NCBI RefSeq assembly: GCF_000825685.1
Contig: NZ_CCXM01000001.1
Span: forward strand, 1,325,828-1,389,827
Direction: 5' to 3'
Length of the DNA: 64,000 nucleotides
From: Rickettsia hoogstraalii
GTDB lineage: Bacteria; Pseudomonadota; Alphaproteobacteria; Rickettsiales; Rickettsiaceae
In this document: piece after piece, positions 49,536-57,434 of the stretch
Position numbering within the stretch: position 1 is the first letter of the stretch
How the letters are laid out: every line of letters starts with the position of its first letter
Position numbers and translations under genes: made by a program
Notes under the pieces: generated by a model
What the model was told of the DNA's origin: nothing
Seen by the model: the letters and a program-made list of their open reading frames with translations, nothing else
Databases searched by the model: none

Positions 49536-50668
49536 AAAAAATAATTTTAGTAGCAGGTGGTACGGGCGGGCATTTTTTTCCGGCAGTCGCTCTTGGGGAA
49601 GAATTAGTGAAACGTGGGTATGAAGTTCATTTTATTACTGATTTAAGATGCAAAAAATATATAAATCAGGATATGAAAGTAATTTTTCATATCTTAGATT
49701 TAAAACGATCAATTAATATTTTTTTATTTTTACCAAACTTATCAATTGCGATCTTAAAAGCTATTAAATTATTATATAATATCAGGTCTTCAGCTATTAT
49801 AGGATTTGGCGGTTATCCTGTTATAGCTCCAATGTTTGCGGCAATTTTTTTAAGAGTACCGATTATAATTCATGAACAGAATTCTTACCTTGGAAAAGTT
49901 AATAAATTTTTTGCAAGCTTTGCTAAAAAGATAGCTATTTCTTATGAAGACGTAAAAAATTTACCGGAATTTGCAAAAAGTAAAATAGTAGTTACCGGTG
50001 GGATAGTTAGGGAGAATATTAGAAATGTATGTCATTCCCGCGAAGGCGGGAATCTAGAAAAATTAAGTCTGGTTCCCCGCTTTCGCGGGGATGACATAAA
50101 GAAAAGCAAAGATAATATCTTTACAATATTCATCTTCGGAGGGAGTCAGGGAGCTAAGTTATTTTCGGAGTTAATACCTGCAAGTATCCAAATTTTAATA
50201 CAAAAAGAGCCAAAGCTAAAGTTGCATATAATTCAGCAGGCAGCATTAGATGATCAAGAAAAAATAAAAGATATATATTCAAAATTAAACATTAATTATG
50301 AAGTTGCCGAATTCTTTGATAATATGGCATTAAAATATAAAGAAGCTGATTTAGTGATTTCAAGAGCAGGAGCATCTACTATAGAGGAATTGACCTATAT
50401 AGGGTTGCCGGCAATCTTTATTCCACTGCCTAGTGCTGCGGATAATCATCAATATTACAATGCAAAATTGCTTGCAGATAAAAAAGCAGGATGGTGTTTA
50501 GAGCAGAATAATATTTCTGCAGGAAAATTAGCAGATAAAATACTTGATTTGATAAATAATCCTAAGATATTAGAGGATGCTTCACAAAATTTATTAAAAA
50601 GAAGAAAAGAAGGGCAGGTGTTGTTAAGTAACTTAATAGAAAAAGTGATTTGTCACCCCGTGGCTTGA
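49532..50668 (+). CDS. murG: UDP-GlcNAc transferase MurG with repeat insert and repeat-derived C-terminus
   Basis: Makes lipid II from lipid I on the cytosolic face of the inner membrane. 378 residues. Motifs are [20 protein letters not shown] (about 4-23), [42 protein letters not shown] and [15 protein letters not shown]. Residues about 167-190 ([20 protein letters not shown], then DDI) are an in-frame 65-base family B repeat at the domain linker. The end (EKVICHPVA) runs into another repeat (TGTCACCCCGTGGC), so the native last residues are replaced. Overlaps ftsW by four bases. Confidence 0.95.
   Translation: MKKIILVAGGTGGHFFPAVALGEELVKRGYEVHFITDLRCKKYINQDMKVIFHILDLKRSINIFLFLPNLSIAILKAIKLLYNIRSSAIIGFGGYPVIAPMFAAIFLRVPIIIHEQNSYLGKVNKFFASFAKKIAISYEDVKNLPEFAKSKIVVTGGIVRENIRNVCHSREGGNLEKLSLVPRFRGDDIKKSKDNIFTIFIFGGSQGAKLFSELIPASIQILIQKEPKLKLHIIQQAALDDQEKIKDIYSKLNINYEVAEFFDNMALKYKEADLVISRAGASTIEELTYIGLPAIFIPLPSAADNHQYYNAKLLADKKAGWCLEQNNISAGKLADKILDLINNPKILEDASQNLLKRRKEGQVLLSNLIEKVICHPVA
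50031..50095. repeat. Family B element inside murG
   Basis: GTCATTCCCGCGAAGGCGGG... pairs with CCCCGCTTTCGCGGGGATGAC. A 65-base short form, open in frame. Confidence 0.85.
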
Positions 50669-50779
50669 CCCGGGATGTGTTTTCCGTCATTGCGAGAAGA
50701 ATTACGCAGTAATTCGACGAAGCAATCTTGTGCTAAAGTCCTGAGATTGCCACGCTCCTTTCAGTCGCTCGCAATGACG
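50651..50779. repeat. CCCGTGG element plus CGTCATTGCGAG element
   Basis: TGTCACCCCGTGGCTTGACC overlaps the murG stop, followed by a complete 95-base CGTCATTGCGAG element (50685-50779). The rest of the gap to 50923 shows no gene. Confidence 0.82.
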
Positions 50780-50923
50780 TGGTGGTATCCATACAACAAG
50801 ACCAAAAATACCTCAGAATAACAATAATTTAATTAAGCACACAGAACTTTAGTGCTTTATCCTTGCAAGTTTAGCTATTATGTGGCATTAATCATAATAA
50901 AAGTTTTGGAATAATATAAATAT

Positions 50924-51580
50924 ATGTTAAAAAAAATTATAATATTATTTTTAGGAATGTTTTTACTTTCGGCTTGTACCGATAATTTTAGAAGCTATTT
51001 TCAAAGATCCGCAAATAATAGATTGGTTGATAGTAAAGGTGCTAAAGGCGGCAAAAGAAAACCTGTATATAATAATAAATATATTACTTTGGCTAAAAAG
51101 AATATAGTAGAAGATAATCTTGATTATGATAACGACGATGATGATGACTATGATAGCGATAGTCCTTTAAGAGGAGAAAGAATCGATCCTGTAAAGAGAA
51201 ATCGTGAAATGTATCTTAAGATGATTAAAAGGGATATAGCAAGGCAAAAAGCAGAAGCCGGCTTCGCTGAATCCGATGACGATATGACTTTAAGTAGAGC
51301 GAATAAAAAAGTTAGAAAAGACGATAGCGATAAAGAAAAAAAGATGCAAGAGGAATTAAATCAGATAAAAGCAATGCTTAGAGAAACTAAGCGTGATATA
51401 TCAAAATATACTTGTCCAAATGCTACGGTAAACCAAAATTATGCACCGCCCGTTACAAATTATGAACCTGTAAATTATCCACCGGTAAAAAATAGTAAGC
51501 CGTATAATAATAATTCTAAAGTAAAGCAAAAATTTATCCGTGAAGATGATGATAACGGCAGTAATGCTTGTTCGATATAA
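50924..51580 (+). CDS. Unknown lipoprotein with acidic and Pro/Asn-rich regions
   Basis: 218 residues. Signal [14 protein letters not shown] gives a lipobox LSAC with Cys 18. It is low in complexity: an Asp run near 72-80 ([11 protein letters not shown]), a Lys/Glu helical part (about 125-165, [20 protein letters not shown], probable coiled coil) and a Pro/Tyr/Asn-rich tail ([19 protein letters not shown]). The family is not recognised. The coiled coil plus acyl anchor suggests an envelope scaffold or adaptor (inference). Confidence 0.75.
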   Translation: MLKKIIILFLGMFLLSACTDNFRSYFQRSANNRLVDSKGAKGGKRKPVYNNKYITLAKKNIVEDNLDYDNDDDDDYDSDSPLRGERIDPVKRNREMYLKMIKRDIARQKAEAGFAESDDDMTLSRANKKVRKDDSDKEKKMQEELNQIKAMLRETKRDISKYTCPNATVNQNYAPPVTNYEPVNYPPVKNSKPYNNNSKVKQKFIREDDDNGSNACSI

Positions 51581-51631
51581 TATATATTATTTTTCCTGTA
51601 AAGTGCTAGCCTTGTTGCATGGCTACCAAAT

Positions 51632-51820
51632 CGTCATTGCGAGGAGGCATTGTTGTGTAGACTGGTAAAACCAACTGTGTCACCCCGTGGCTTGACCCGG
51701 GGTCCATAAAAACAATAAAAAATACTAATAATTTTAGTATTTTTAACTGGATCCCGCGATCAAGTCGCGGGATGACAGAGGTAAAATTGATCCACGCAAC
51801 AATGCCTTCTCGCAATGACG
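51632..51820. repeat. Composite nested palindromic repeat, second copy of the 2660-2968 type
   Basis: CGTCATTGCGAGG (51632) to CTCGCAATGACG (ending 51820) encloses a CCCCGTGGCTTGACCCGGGG / CCCGCGATCAAGTCGCGGG pair and the inner AT hairpin TACTAATAATTTTAGTA. A GCCTTGTTGCATGGCT / GCCATGCAACAAG pair surrounds it (about 51609-51844). Apart from this the 51581-51943 gap is empty. Confidence 0.83.
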
Positions 51821-51943
51821 AAAAACTGAGCCATGCAACAAGACCAGTCAAGCAACGGTATAACAATTGTAATATATTTATCACTATTTAATAGATTTAT
51901 TGTTTTTCAAATAAGATTATTATTTATTAATAAAAATTAATAT

Positions 51944-52177
51944 TTGAATATAGAAATATATGCAAGTACTGCTAGTCTTACCTCTATAAAAGGCCTTCAA
52001 AATCCTATTGTTACTGAAATAAAAGAATTAACAAAAAAATTACATTTTAAAGATCAAGAGCTTGAAAAAGCTTACGGGATGGCTTCAGATGATGTTTCTA
52101 TTCAAGCAACAAGAGAACATTTTAATTATGAATCTTTAAACTATTATGTCAATATAGACTATTATTTTTTCAACTAA
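51944..52177 (+). CDS. Small hypothetical frame, doubtful
   Basis: 77 codons from a TTG at 51944, no ribosome-binding site seen, no signal peptide or domain. The middle (PIVTEIKELTKKLHFKDQEL) is helical. The end overlaps the 3' end of the glycosyltransferase gene by 8 bases on the opposite strand. It could be the remnant of a longer gene. Confidence 0.3.
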   Translation: MNIEIYASTASLTSIKGLQNPIVTEIKELTKKLHFKDQELEKAYGMASDDVSIQATREHFNYESLNYYVNIDYYFFN

Positions 52178-53195
52178 ATATTTTCAGATTATATAATAAT
52201 GTTGCTAATTTTTCAGAAACAACTTTAATGTCATAATTTTGTTTGAGAGTAAGGTAGGCATTTTTAGAAAATTCCTTTGCTTTTATAGGGTTATCTATTA
52301 AGTAGGTAATTTTTCCTGCTAAATCTTCAGCAGAGCCGGTTTTACAAATAAGCCCGTCTCTCATATTTGTTATAATCTCTGTAGGTCCTTCGGTATCCGT
52401 AATAACTATAGGCACACTTGCTTCCATTGCTTCAAGTATTATAATACCAAACGGTTCATGTAGTGACGGAAGACAAAAAATATCAATCTGTTCAAAAAAT
52501 TTATCTCTATCATTAACCCATCCTGTAAATGATATTTGATCTTGTAAATTAAGTTTATGTACTAAAGCAATTAAATTATCGTTTTCCTCGCCGCTTCCAC
52601 CTATAACTGCTTGAATATCATATTTTTTTTCTTTTAATATTTTTATAGCATTAATAAAAACATCAATACCTTTTTTAGCTACAAATCTTGCTAGTACACC
52701 AATTACGATAGGTTTTCTATATGTTTTATTTGGAGTAAAGTCTTTAGAAATATTTATCATATTCGGTAGGATGCATATCCTAGATTCGGCAAAGTTATTT
52801 TTTAGTAAAAATTCTTTCATATGATGCGTCAAGGCAATAACAAAATCACATTTACGTAGTCCTTTTAAACTATAATTATGAGCGATACCGATTAATTTTA
52901 TATTTTGTGATTTAGCAAATTTACTAAAATTTATTGCTCTATTACCATGTGCTATAATTATATCAGGCTTAATTTTGTAGATTATATATTTAAGAATAAG
53001 TACCGATAACGGATCAATCGGTACTAAGTTAGGTAGTTTAAAACTTGTCTTACGTAGAAAAGAATTTATTTTTGTTTTGTAAGAAGTGATATTTATAATC
53101 TCAATTTTTTGCATTTCAAGAGCTGCATTATAATCTAAAAATGCTTGTTGAATTCCGCCAAGATCACGACTTAGCATAATATTAAGTATCTTCAT
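52170..53195 (-). CDS. Glycosyltransferase, GT4-like family
   Basis: A 341-residue GT-B retaining glycosyltransferase. The N-terminal fold shows SRDLGGIQQAFLDYN (Gly-rich acceptor loop) and DIIIAHGNRAINF. The donor domain shows IGVLARFVAKKGIDVFINAI, FTGWVNDRDKFFEQIDIFCL and the E-x7-E motif in HEPFGIIILEAMEASVPIVI. It probably acts on a surface polysaccharide or lipopolysaccharide at the cytosolic membrane face; sugar and acceptor are not deducible. Its ATG overlaps the stop of the upstream nuclease gene by one base. Confidence 0.88.
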   Translation of the reverse strand: MKILNIMLSRDLGGIQQAFLDYNAALEMQKIEIINITSYKTKINSFLRKTSFKLPNLVPIDPLSVLILKYIIYKIKPDIIIAHGNRAINFSKFAKSQNIKLIGIAHNYSLKGLRKCDFVIALTHHMKEFLLKNNFAESRICILPNMINISKDFTPNKTYRKPIVIGVLARFVAKKGIDVFINAIKILKEKKYDIQAVIGGSGEENDNLIALVHKLNLQDQISFTGWVNDRDKFFEQIDIFCLPSLHEPFGIIILEAMEASVPIVITDTEGPTEIITNMRDGLICKTGSAEDLAGKITYLIDNPIKAKEFSKNAYLTLKQNYDIKVVSEKLATLLYNLKIFS

Positions 53196-54109
53196 TACTT
53201 TAACTTTTCGATTTCTTCTTCTGTTAAATCGGTAAATTCTATAATTTCATCTAAAGGTCTATTTTTTGCTAACATTTTTTTAGCCATAGAAATTTTTTGC
53301 CTGGCTTCTCCTTTGGCCTCTCCTCTTGCTTCTCCTCTTGCTTCTCCTTTAGCTTCAGCATCCATAATTTTTTGTTCTTCTACGGCTAAATTATCCATTT
53401 CGGTTTTTACCATTTTTTCATAAGTATTTAACTCTTCTTCAGACCAGCTAGCTTGATCTAGAGCATAAAAAGCTTTTTTAATTATTGGGTCTTCACCTAT
53501 CAAATGCTCCATTTCTTCTAGAGAGCTTTCGTGTGCATGCTTAAAAAAATACGCCCATTTTTCTTGAAGATTCTCTAATTGATCTAATTCTTTATTAAAT
53601 TTTTCTAGTTCTAAAAAGATAAAATAAAAATCTTGTAGGTCATTTTCATAAGTTTTAGTATCAAGTAATCTATGATTTGATTTCCAATCTTTTTTATCAG
53701 GAAATAAAATAAAATCGGCAATAGCTAAGAATATTACTCCTCGAAGTTTTGCATATACTGCCATTTTCTTATGATTCTCATCCTCTTTGAGTATTTGCCT
53801 TGAGTAGGCTTTTGCTGCATAAAGCTGAGCTCTTTTTTCAAAGCCCGGATGTTTACTTACTTGCATCTCTACGATGAATTGAGTACCGTGTTTATCTTTG
53901 CACAATACATCTACTATAGATTGTCTATAAGCAGCGATGTCTGGGTCCTGGGTAGTTTTTAAAAATGTAACTTCGGTAATTACTTCCTCTCCCGTATAAC
54001 CTAAAATGTCATTTAGGAAATGAATAAGTATATCCTTGTTTTTTTCCGTACCGAAAATTTTTAAAAATGCATAGTTATTTTTAGGGTCTAAGAAACGTGA
54101 AATTAGCAT
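53195..54109 (-). CDS. Rpn-family PD-(D/E)XK nuclease (recombination-promoting nuclease/putative transposase)
   Basis: 304 residues. The N-terminus LISRFLDPKNNYAFLKIFGT is the family hallmark (DxxFKxxFG-like). The nuclease core has D67 in QSIVDVLCKD and E81-x-Q83 in FIVEMQV. The C-terminus carries a short tandem repeat EAKGEARGEARGEAKGEARQ (about 258-277) before the helical end typical of the family (MAKKMLAKNRPLDEIIEFTDLTEEEIEKL). Relatives nick DNA and promote recA-independent recombination. No terminal inverted repeats of an insertion sequence were found around it. It shares a symmetric divergent promoter with dapF. Confidence 0.87.
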   Translation of the reverse strand: MLISRFLDPKNNYAFLKIFGTEKNKDILIHFLNDILGYTGEEVITEVTFLKTTQDPDIAAYRQSIVDVLCKDKHGTQFIVEMQVSKHPGFEKRAQLYAAKAYSRQILKEDENHKKMAVYAKLRGVIFLAIADFILFPDKKDWKSNHRLLDTKTYENDLQDFYFIFLELEKFNKELDQLENLQEKWAYFFKHAHESSLEEMEHLIGEDPIIKKAFYALDQASWSEEELNTYEKMVKTEMDNLAVEEQKIMDAEAKGEARGEARGEAKGEARQKISMAKKMLAKNRPLDEIIEFTDLTEEEIEKLK

Positions 54110-54137
54110 AATAGTCTATTTTTTATATATCATCACT

Positions 54138-54171
54138 TCATTATAGCAAATTCCAAGAAATTTGCTATAAT
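54138..54171. promoter_or_regulatory. Symmetric divergent promoter between rpn and dapF
   Basis: Arms TTATAGCAAATT (54141-54152) and AATTTGCTATAA (54159-54170) are perfect inverted repeats around CCAAGA. On the + strand this gives TGCTATAAT (54163-54171) 24 bases before dapF ATG; on the complement TGCTATAAT (54146-54138) about 28 bases before the rpn ATG. Both are extended -10 boxes. Confidence 0.6.
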
Positions 54172-54195
54172 ACAATTCCTAATATATAAAACATT

Positions 54196-55008
54196 ATGAT
54201 TAGTAAAATTAATTTTGTAAAAATGCATGGTCTCGGTAATGATTTTGTTATTGTTAACAAACGAGATTTATCAAGTTCATATGATTTATCGCAGCTAGCA
54301 AAAAATATGGCTGATCGTCATACAGGTATCGGTTGTGATCAGTTTATTATTTATGAAGAGCATGATGATTTTTATGAGATGATTATCTATAATATAGACG
54401 GCTCTAGTGCTAAATTATGCGGTAATGCTACAAGATGTTTAGCCAAGTTAATTTATCTTGATACGGGAAAGAAAGATATTACTGTAATGGTAGGCAATAA
54501 AAAATTGCTATGTAATGTGGAGGATGAAAATAATATTAGCGTTAATGTAGGAAGTGTTAGTTTTAATGAAGCTTGGATGCCAAGCCGTGATAAAATTTGG
54601 GAACTCGCAGAGCGTTATATGATTGATTTAAAGGAAACTATTTGTGTTGATATAGGTAATCCGCATTTGGTTATTTTTAGTAAGTTAGAACCTCAAGATC
54701 AAAAAATTGTTGGTGAAAAATTACAGGCTAAGGAATTATTCGCAGATGGGGTAAACGTTAATTTTGCTGAAGTAAAAGATAATAAAATCTATTTATCTGT
54801 TTGGGAGCGAGGAGCAGGATTAACTCTTGCTTGCGGAAGCGGGGCTTGCGGTAGTTTTGCTGCCGGTTTAAAGCTCGGTTTTATCCATTCACCAAGTATG
54901 GCAGTATTTAAGCATGGCAGCCTTACTATAAAAGAAGAAAACGGTAATATAATAATGCAAGGAGCAGCTACGCTTGTAGCACGTGGGGAATATTATTGTG
55001 AGCAATAA
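54196..55008 (+). CDS. dapF: Diaminopimelate epimerase
   Basis: Converts LL- to meso-diaminopimelate for peptidoglycan (and lysine). 270 residues, cofactor-free two-Cys enzyme. MHGLGNDFVIVN is at the N-terminus, the first catalytic Cys in GSSAKLCGNATRCLA (near 75) and the second in WERGAGLTLACGSGACGSFA (near 215). GCDQFIIYE is also typical. Its 3' end overlaps the start of mtaB, so the two are co-transcribed from the symmetric promoter. Confidence 0.97.
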   Translation: MISKINFVKMHGLGNDFVIVNKRDLSSSYDLSQLAKNMADRHTGIGCDQFIIYEEHDDFYEMIIYNIDGSSAKLCGNATRCLAKLIYLDTGKKDITVMVGNKKLLCNVEDENNISVNVGSVSFNEAWMPSRDKIWELAERYMIDLKETICVDIGNPHLVIFSKLEPQDQKIVGEKLQAKELFADGVNVNFAEVKDNKIYLSVWERGAGLTLACGSGACGSFAAGLKLGFIHSPSMAVFKHGSLTIKEENGNIIMQGAATLVARGEYYCEQ

Positions 55009-56248
55009 TTTAAGACAAGAAGTAGTAACATTCGGCTGTAGACTTAATATTTACGAAAGTGAGATAATACGAAAAAACTTGGAATTATCGGGTATCGATA
55101 ATGTGGCAATATTCAATACTTGTGCAGTAACTAAAGCAGCTGAGAAACAAGCAAGACAAGCTATCCGCAAGGCTAAAAAAAATAATCCTGATTTAAAAAT
55201 TATTGTTACCGGCTGTAGTGCTCAAACAAGTCCGCAAATGTACGGTAATATGCCGGAAGTTGACAAAGTTATAGGTAATGAAGAGAAGTTATTACCTAAT
55301 TACTACCAAATTACCGATGAAAAAATAACAGTTAACGATATAATGTCGGTGAAAGAGACTGCAGGTCATTTAGTAAGTAGCTTTGACGGTAAATCTCGTG
55401 CTTTTATTCAGGTACAAAACGGTTGCGATCATTTTTGTACTTTCTGTATTATCCCTTACGGTAGAGGTAAAAGTAGATCAGTACCGATAGGAGCTATAGC
55501 AGAGCAGGTAAAGCATCTAGTACTAAACGGCTTTAAAGAAGTAGTTTTTACCGGTGTTGACGTTACGGTTTATGGTAGTGATTTACCCGGAAGCCCAACA
55601 TTTGCACAAATGATTAAACGAGTTTTAAATTTAGTGCCTGAACTAAAAAGGCTTCGTTTATCTTCAATAGATGTTGCAGAAATAGATGATGAACTTTTTG
55701 AGCTTATAGCTTATAGTGAGAGGATAATGCCGCATTTTCATATTAGCTTGCAAGCAGGCGATGATATGATATTAAAACGTATGAAAAGACGGCATAATAG
55801 AGCAAACGTAATAGAGTTTTGTCGAAAGCTACGAGCAATAAGACCGGAAGTATCGTTTGGTGCGGATATTATAGCAGGTTTCCCGACTGAAACTCCTGAA
55901 ATGTTTGAAAATACAAGAAAATTAATTTCAGAAGCGGAATTACAATATTTACATGTTTTTCCTTATTCGGAAAGAGAAGGAACGCCTGCAGCACGTATGC
56001 CGCAAGTACCGAAAGCTATAAGGAAAGAAAGAGCCGAAATTCTAAGACAAGAGGGGCAGAATCAGCTATCTGAGTTCTTTAAGAAGCATATAGGTCAGAA
56101 AGTAGAGTTATTGGTAGAGAATAATAATATCGCCCATACCGAGAATTTTATTCCGGTGAAGTTAGATAAACCTTTAGAAATAGGGCAGATATTTAAAGCG
56201 AAGTTGGTGGGGATAGAAGAGAATTATATGAAGTGTATGTTGGTTTAA
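54998..56248 (+). CDS. mtaB: tRNA threonylcarbamoyladenosine (t6A37) methylthiotransferase, MtaB-type
   Basis: A radical-SAM enzyme adding a methylthio group to t6A37 of tRNA, in the MiaB/RimO superfamily. About 416 residues. The N-terminal UPF0004 domain holds three Cys (TFGCRLNIYES, FNTCAVTKAAE, VTGCSAQ). The radical-SAM cluster motif is QNGCDHFCTFCIIPYGRGKSR (C-x3-C-x2-C). The C-terminus lacks a long TRAM tail beyond VELLVENNNIAHTENFIPVKL. I chose GTG 54998 (VSNNLRQEVVTFGCRLN) over the GTG at 54983. It overlaps dapF by 11 bases. Confidence 0.93.
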   Translation: MSNNLRQEVVTFGCRLNIYESEIIRKNLELSGIDNVAIFNTCAVTKAAEKQARQAIRKAKKNNPDLKIIVTGCSAQTSPQMYGNMPEVDKVIGNEEKLLPNYYQITDEKITVNDIMSVKETAGHLVSSFDGKSRAFIQVQNGCDHFCTFCIIPYGRGKSRSVPIGAIAEQVKHLVLNGFKEVVFTGVDVTVYGSDLPGSPTFAQMIKRVLNLVPELKRLRLSSIDVAEIDDELFELIAYSERIMPHFHISLQAGDDMILKRMKRRHNRANVIEFCRKLRAIRPEVSFGADIIAGFPTETPEMFENTRKLISEAELQYLHVFPYSEREGTPAARMPQVPKAIRKERAEILRQEGQNQLSEFFKKHIGQKVELLVENNNIAHTENFIPVKLDKPLEIGQIFKAKLVGIEENYMKCMLV

Positions 56249-56343
56249 CGTCATTGCGAGGAGCCGTAGGCGACGCGGCAATCTCATGAAATAATAACAA
56301 ACTCCTGAGATTGCCGCGTCGCCTACGGCTCCTCGCAATGACG
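56249..56343. repeat. CGTCATTGCGAG palindromic element
   Basis: A 95-base, nearly perfect hairpin that begins at the base after the mtaB stop codon (arms CGTCATTGCGAGGAGCCGTAGG / CCTACGGCTCCTCGCAATGACG). It could act as an mRNA end structure for mtaB. Confidence 0.88.
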
Positions 56344-56384
56344 TTCTACCGTACAATAAAAAATCTAAAAAACAAAAAACAATC

Positions 56385-57434
56385 ATGGAAAATATAGAAA
56401 CAATATTAAGGCTTGCTGAGGAAAAAATCTTATTAGTACAAAACTTAAAAGATCTGCAAGAATATAAAGTAGAATTTTTAGGTAAAAACGGTATAGTGAC
56501 CGGTGAGCTTAAAAAATTAGGTAGTTTAAATGAACAGGAACGTAAAGAATTTGGCTTAAAAATCAATAAATTAAAAGATAAAATACAGAATATAATAAAA
56601 GCAAAAGAAGAAATTTTAGAGGAGCAGGAACTAAATTTAAAACTTGCTGCCGATAAAATTGATTTAACAATCCCTGCAAGGAGATATAAACAAGGCTCTA
56701 TTCATCCAATAACGCAATGCATGGAGGAGTTAATACAAGTATTTTCGCAGTTTGTTTTTACTATAGAAAACGGACCGAATATAGAGAATGATTTTCATAA
56801 TTTTACTGCTCTCAATTTTGAAGATGACCATCCCGCAAGGCAAATGCATGATACTTTTTATTTGAAAGGTCAGGAAAATAATAAACCGCTGTTATTACGT
56901 ACTCATACCTCAACAGTGCAGATTAGAGCCATGAAAAGCGGCAAACCGCCTTTTAGGTTTATAGCACCTGGTAGGACTTATAGATCAGATTCGGATATGA
57001 CGCATACGCCGATGTTTCACCAAATAGAAGGACTTGTTATTGATAAAAATATCAATATGGGGCATTTAAAATATGTTATCACGGAATTTATAAAAAGCTT
57101 TTTTGAAAATTCTAATATTGAATTACGTTTTAGACCCAGCTTTTTCCCATTTACCGAACCTTCTGCCGAAGTTGATATTCGGATGAATAAAAACGATAAA
57201 TGGCTTGAGGTACTCGGTTGCGGGATGGTTCATCCAAACGTGCTTAAAAATGTCGATATCGATAGCAGCGAGTATCAAGGTTTTGCTTTTGGGCTTGGGG
57301 TAGAGCGTTTTGCAATGCTAAAATATAATATCAAAGATTTAAGACAATTTTTTGAAGGAGATATGCGTTGGCTTAAACATTATAATTTTGGGAGCTTTGA
57401 TATACCGAATTTAGCAGGAGGGTTTACGAAATGA
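56385..57434 (+). CDS. pheS: Phenylalanyl-tRNA synthetase alpha subunit
   Basis: Catalytic subunit of the alpha2-beta2 PheRS. 349 residues with an N-terminal coiled coil (about 1-85), then the class II core: [35 protein letters not shown], motif 2 [25 protein letters not shown] and motif 3 [21 protein letters not shown]. Usual length, no lesion. The stop overlaps the pheT start by four bases (ATGA). Confidence 0.97.
   Translation: MENIETILRLAEEKILLVQNLKDLQEYKVEFLGKNGIVTGELKKLGSLNEQERKEFGLKINKLKDKIQNIIKAKEEILEEQELNLKLAADKIDLTIPARRYKQGSIHPITQCMEELIQVFSQFVFTIENGPNIENDFHNFTALNFEDDHPARQMHDTFYLKGQENNKPLLLRTHTSTVQIRAMKSGKPPFRFIAPGRTYRSDSDMTHTPMFHQIEGLVIDKNINMGHLKYVITEFIKSFFENSNIELRFRPSFFPFTEPSAEVDIRMNKNDKWLEVLGCGMVHPNVLKNVDIDSSEYQGFAFGLGVERFAMLKYNIKDLRQFFEGDMRWLKHYNFGSFDIPNLAGGFTK

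Noticed and set aside
51606..51884. 92-codon minus-strand frame
   Set aside because: It is the translated nested repeat at 51632-51820.
53195..54109. Insertion sequence carrying the Rpn gene
   Set aside because: No terminal inverted repeats or target duplication flank it; the inverted repeat at 54141-54170 is internal to a divergent promoter.
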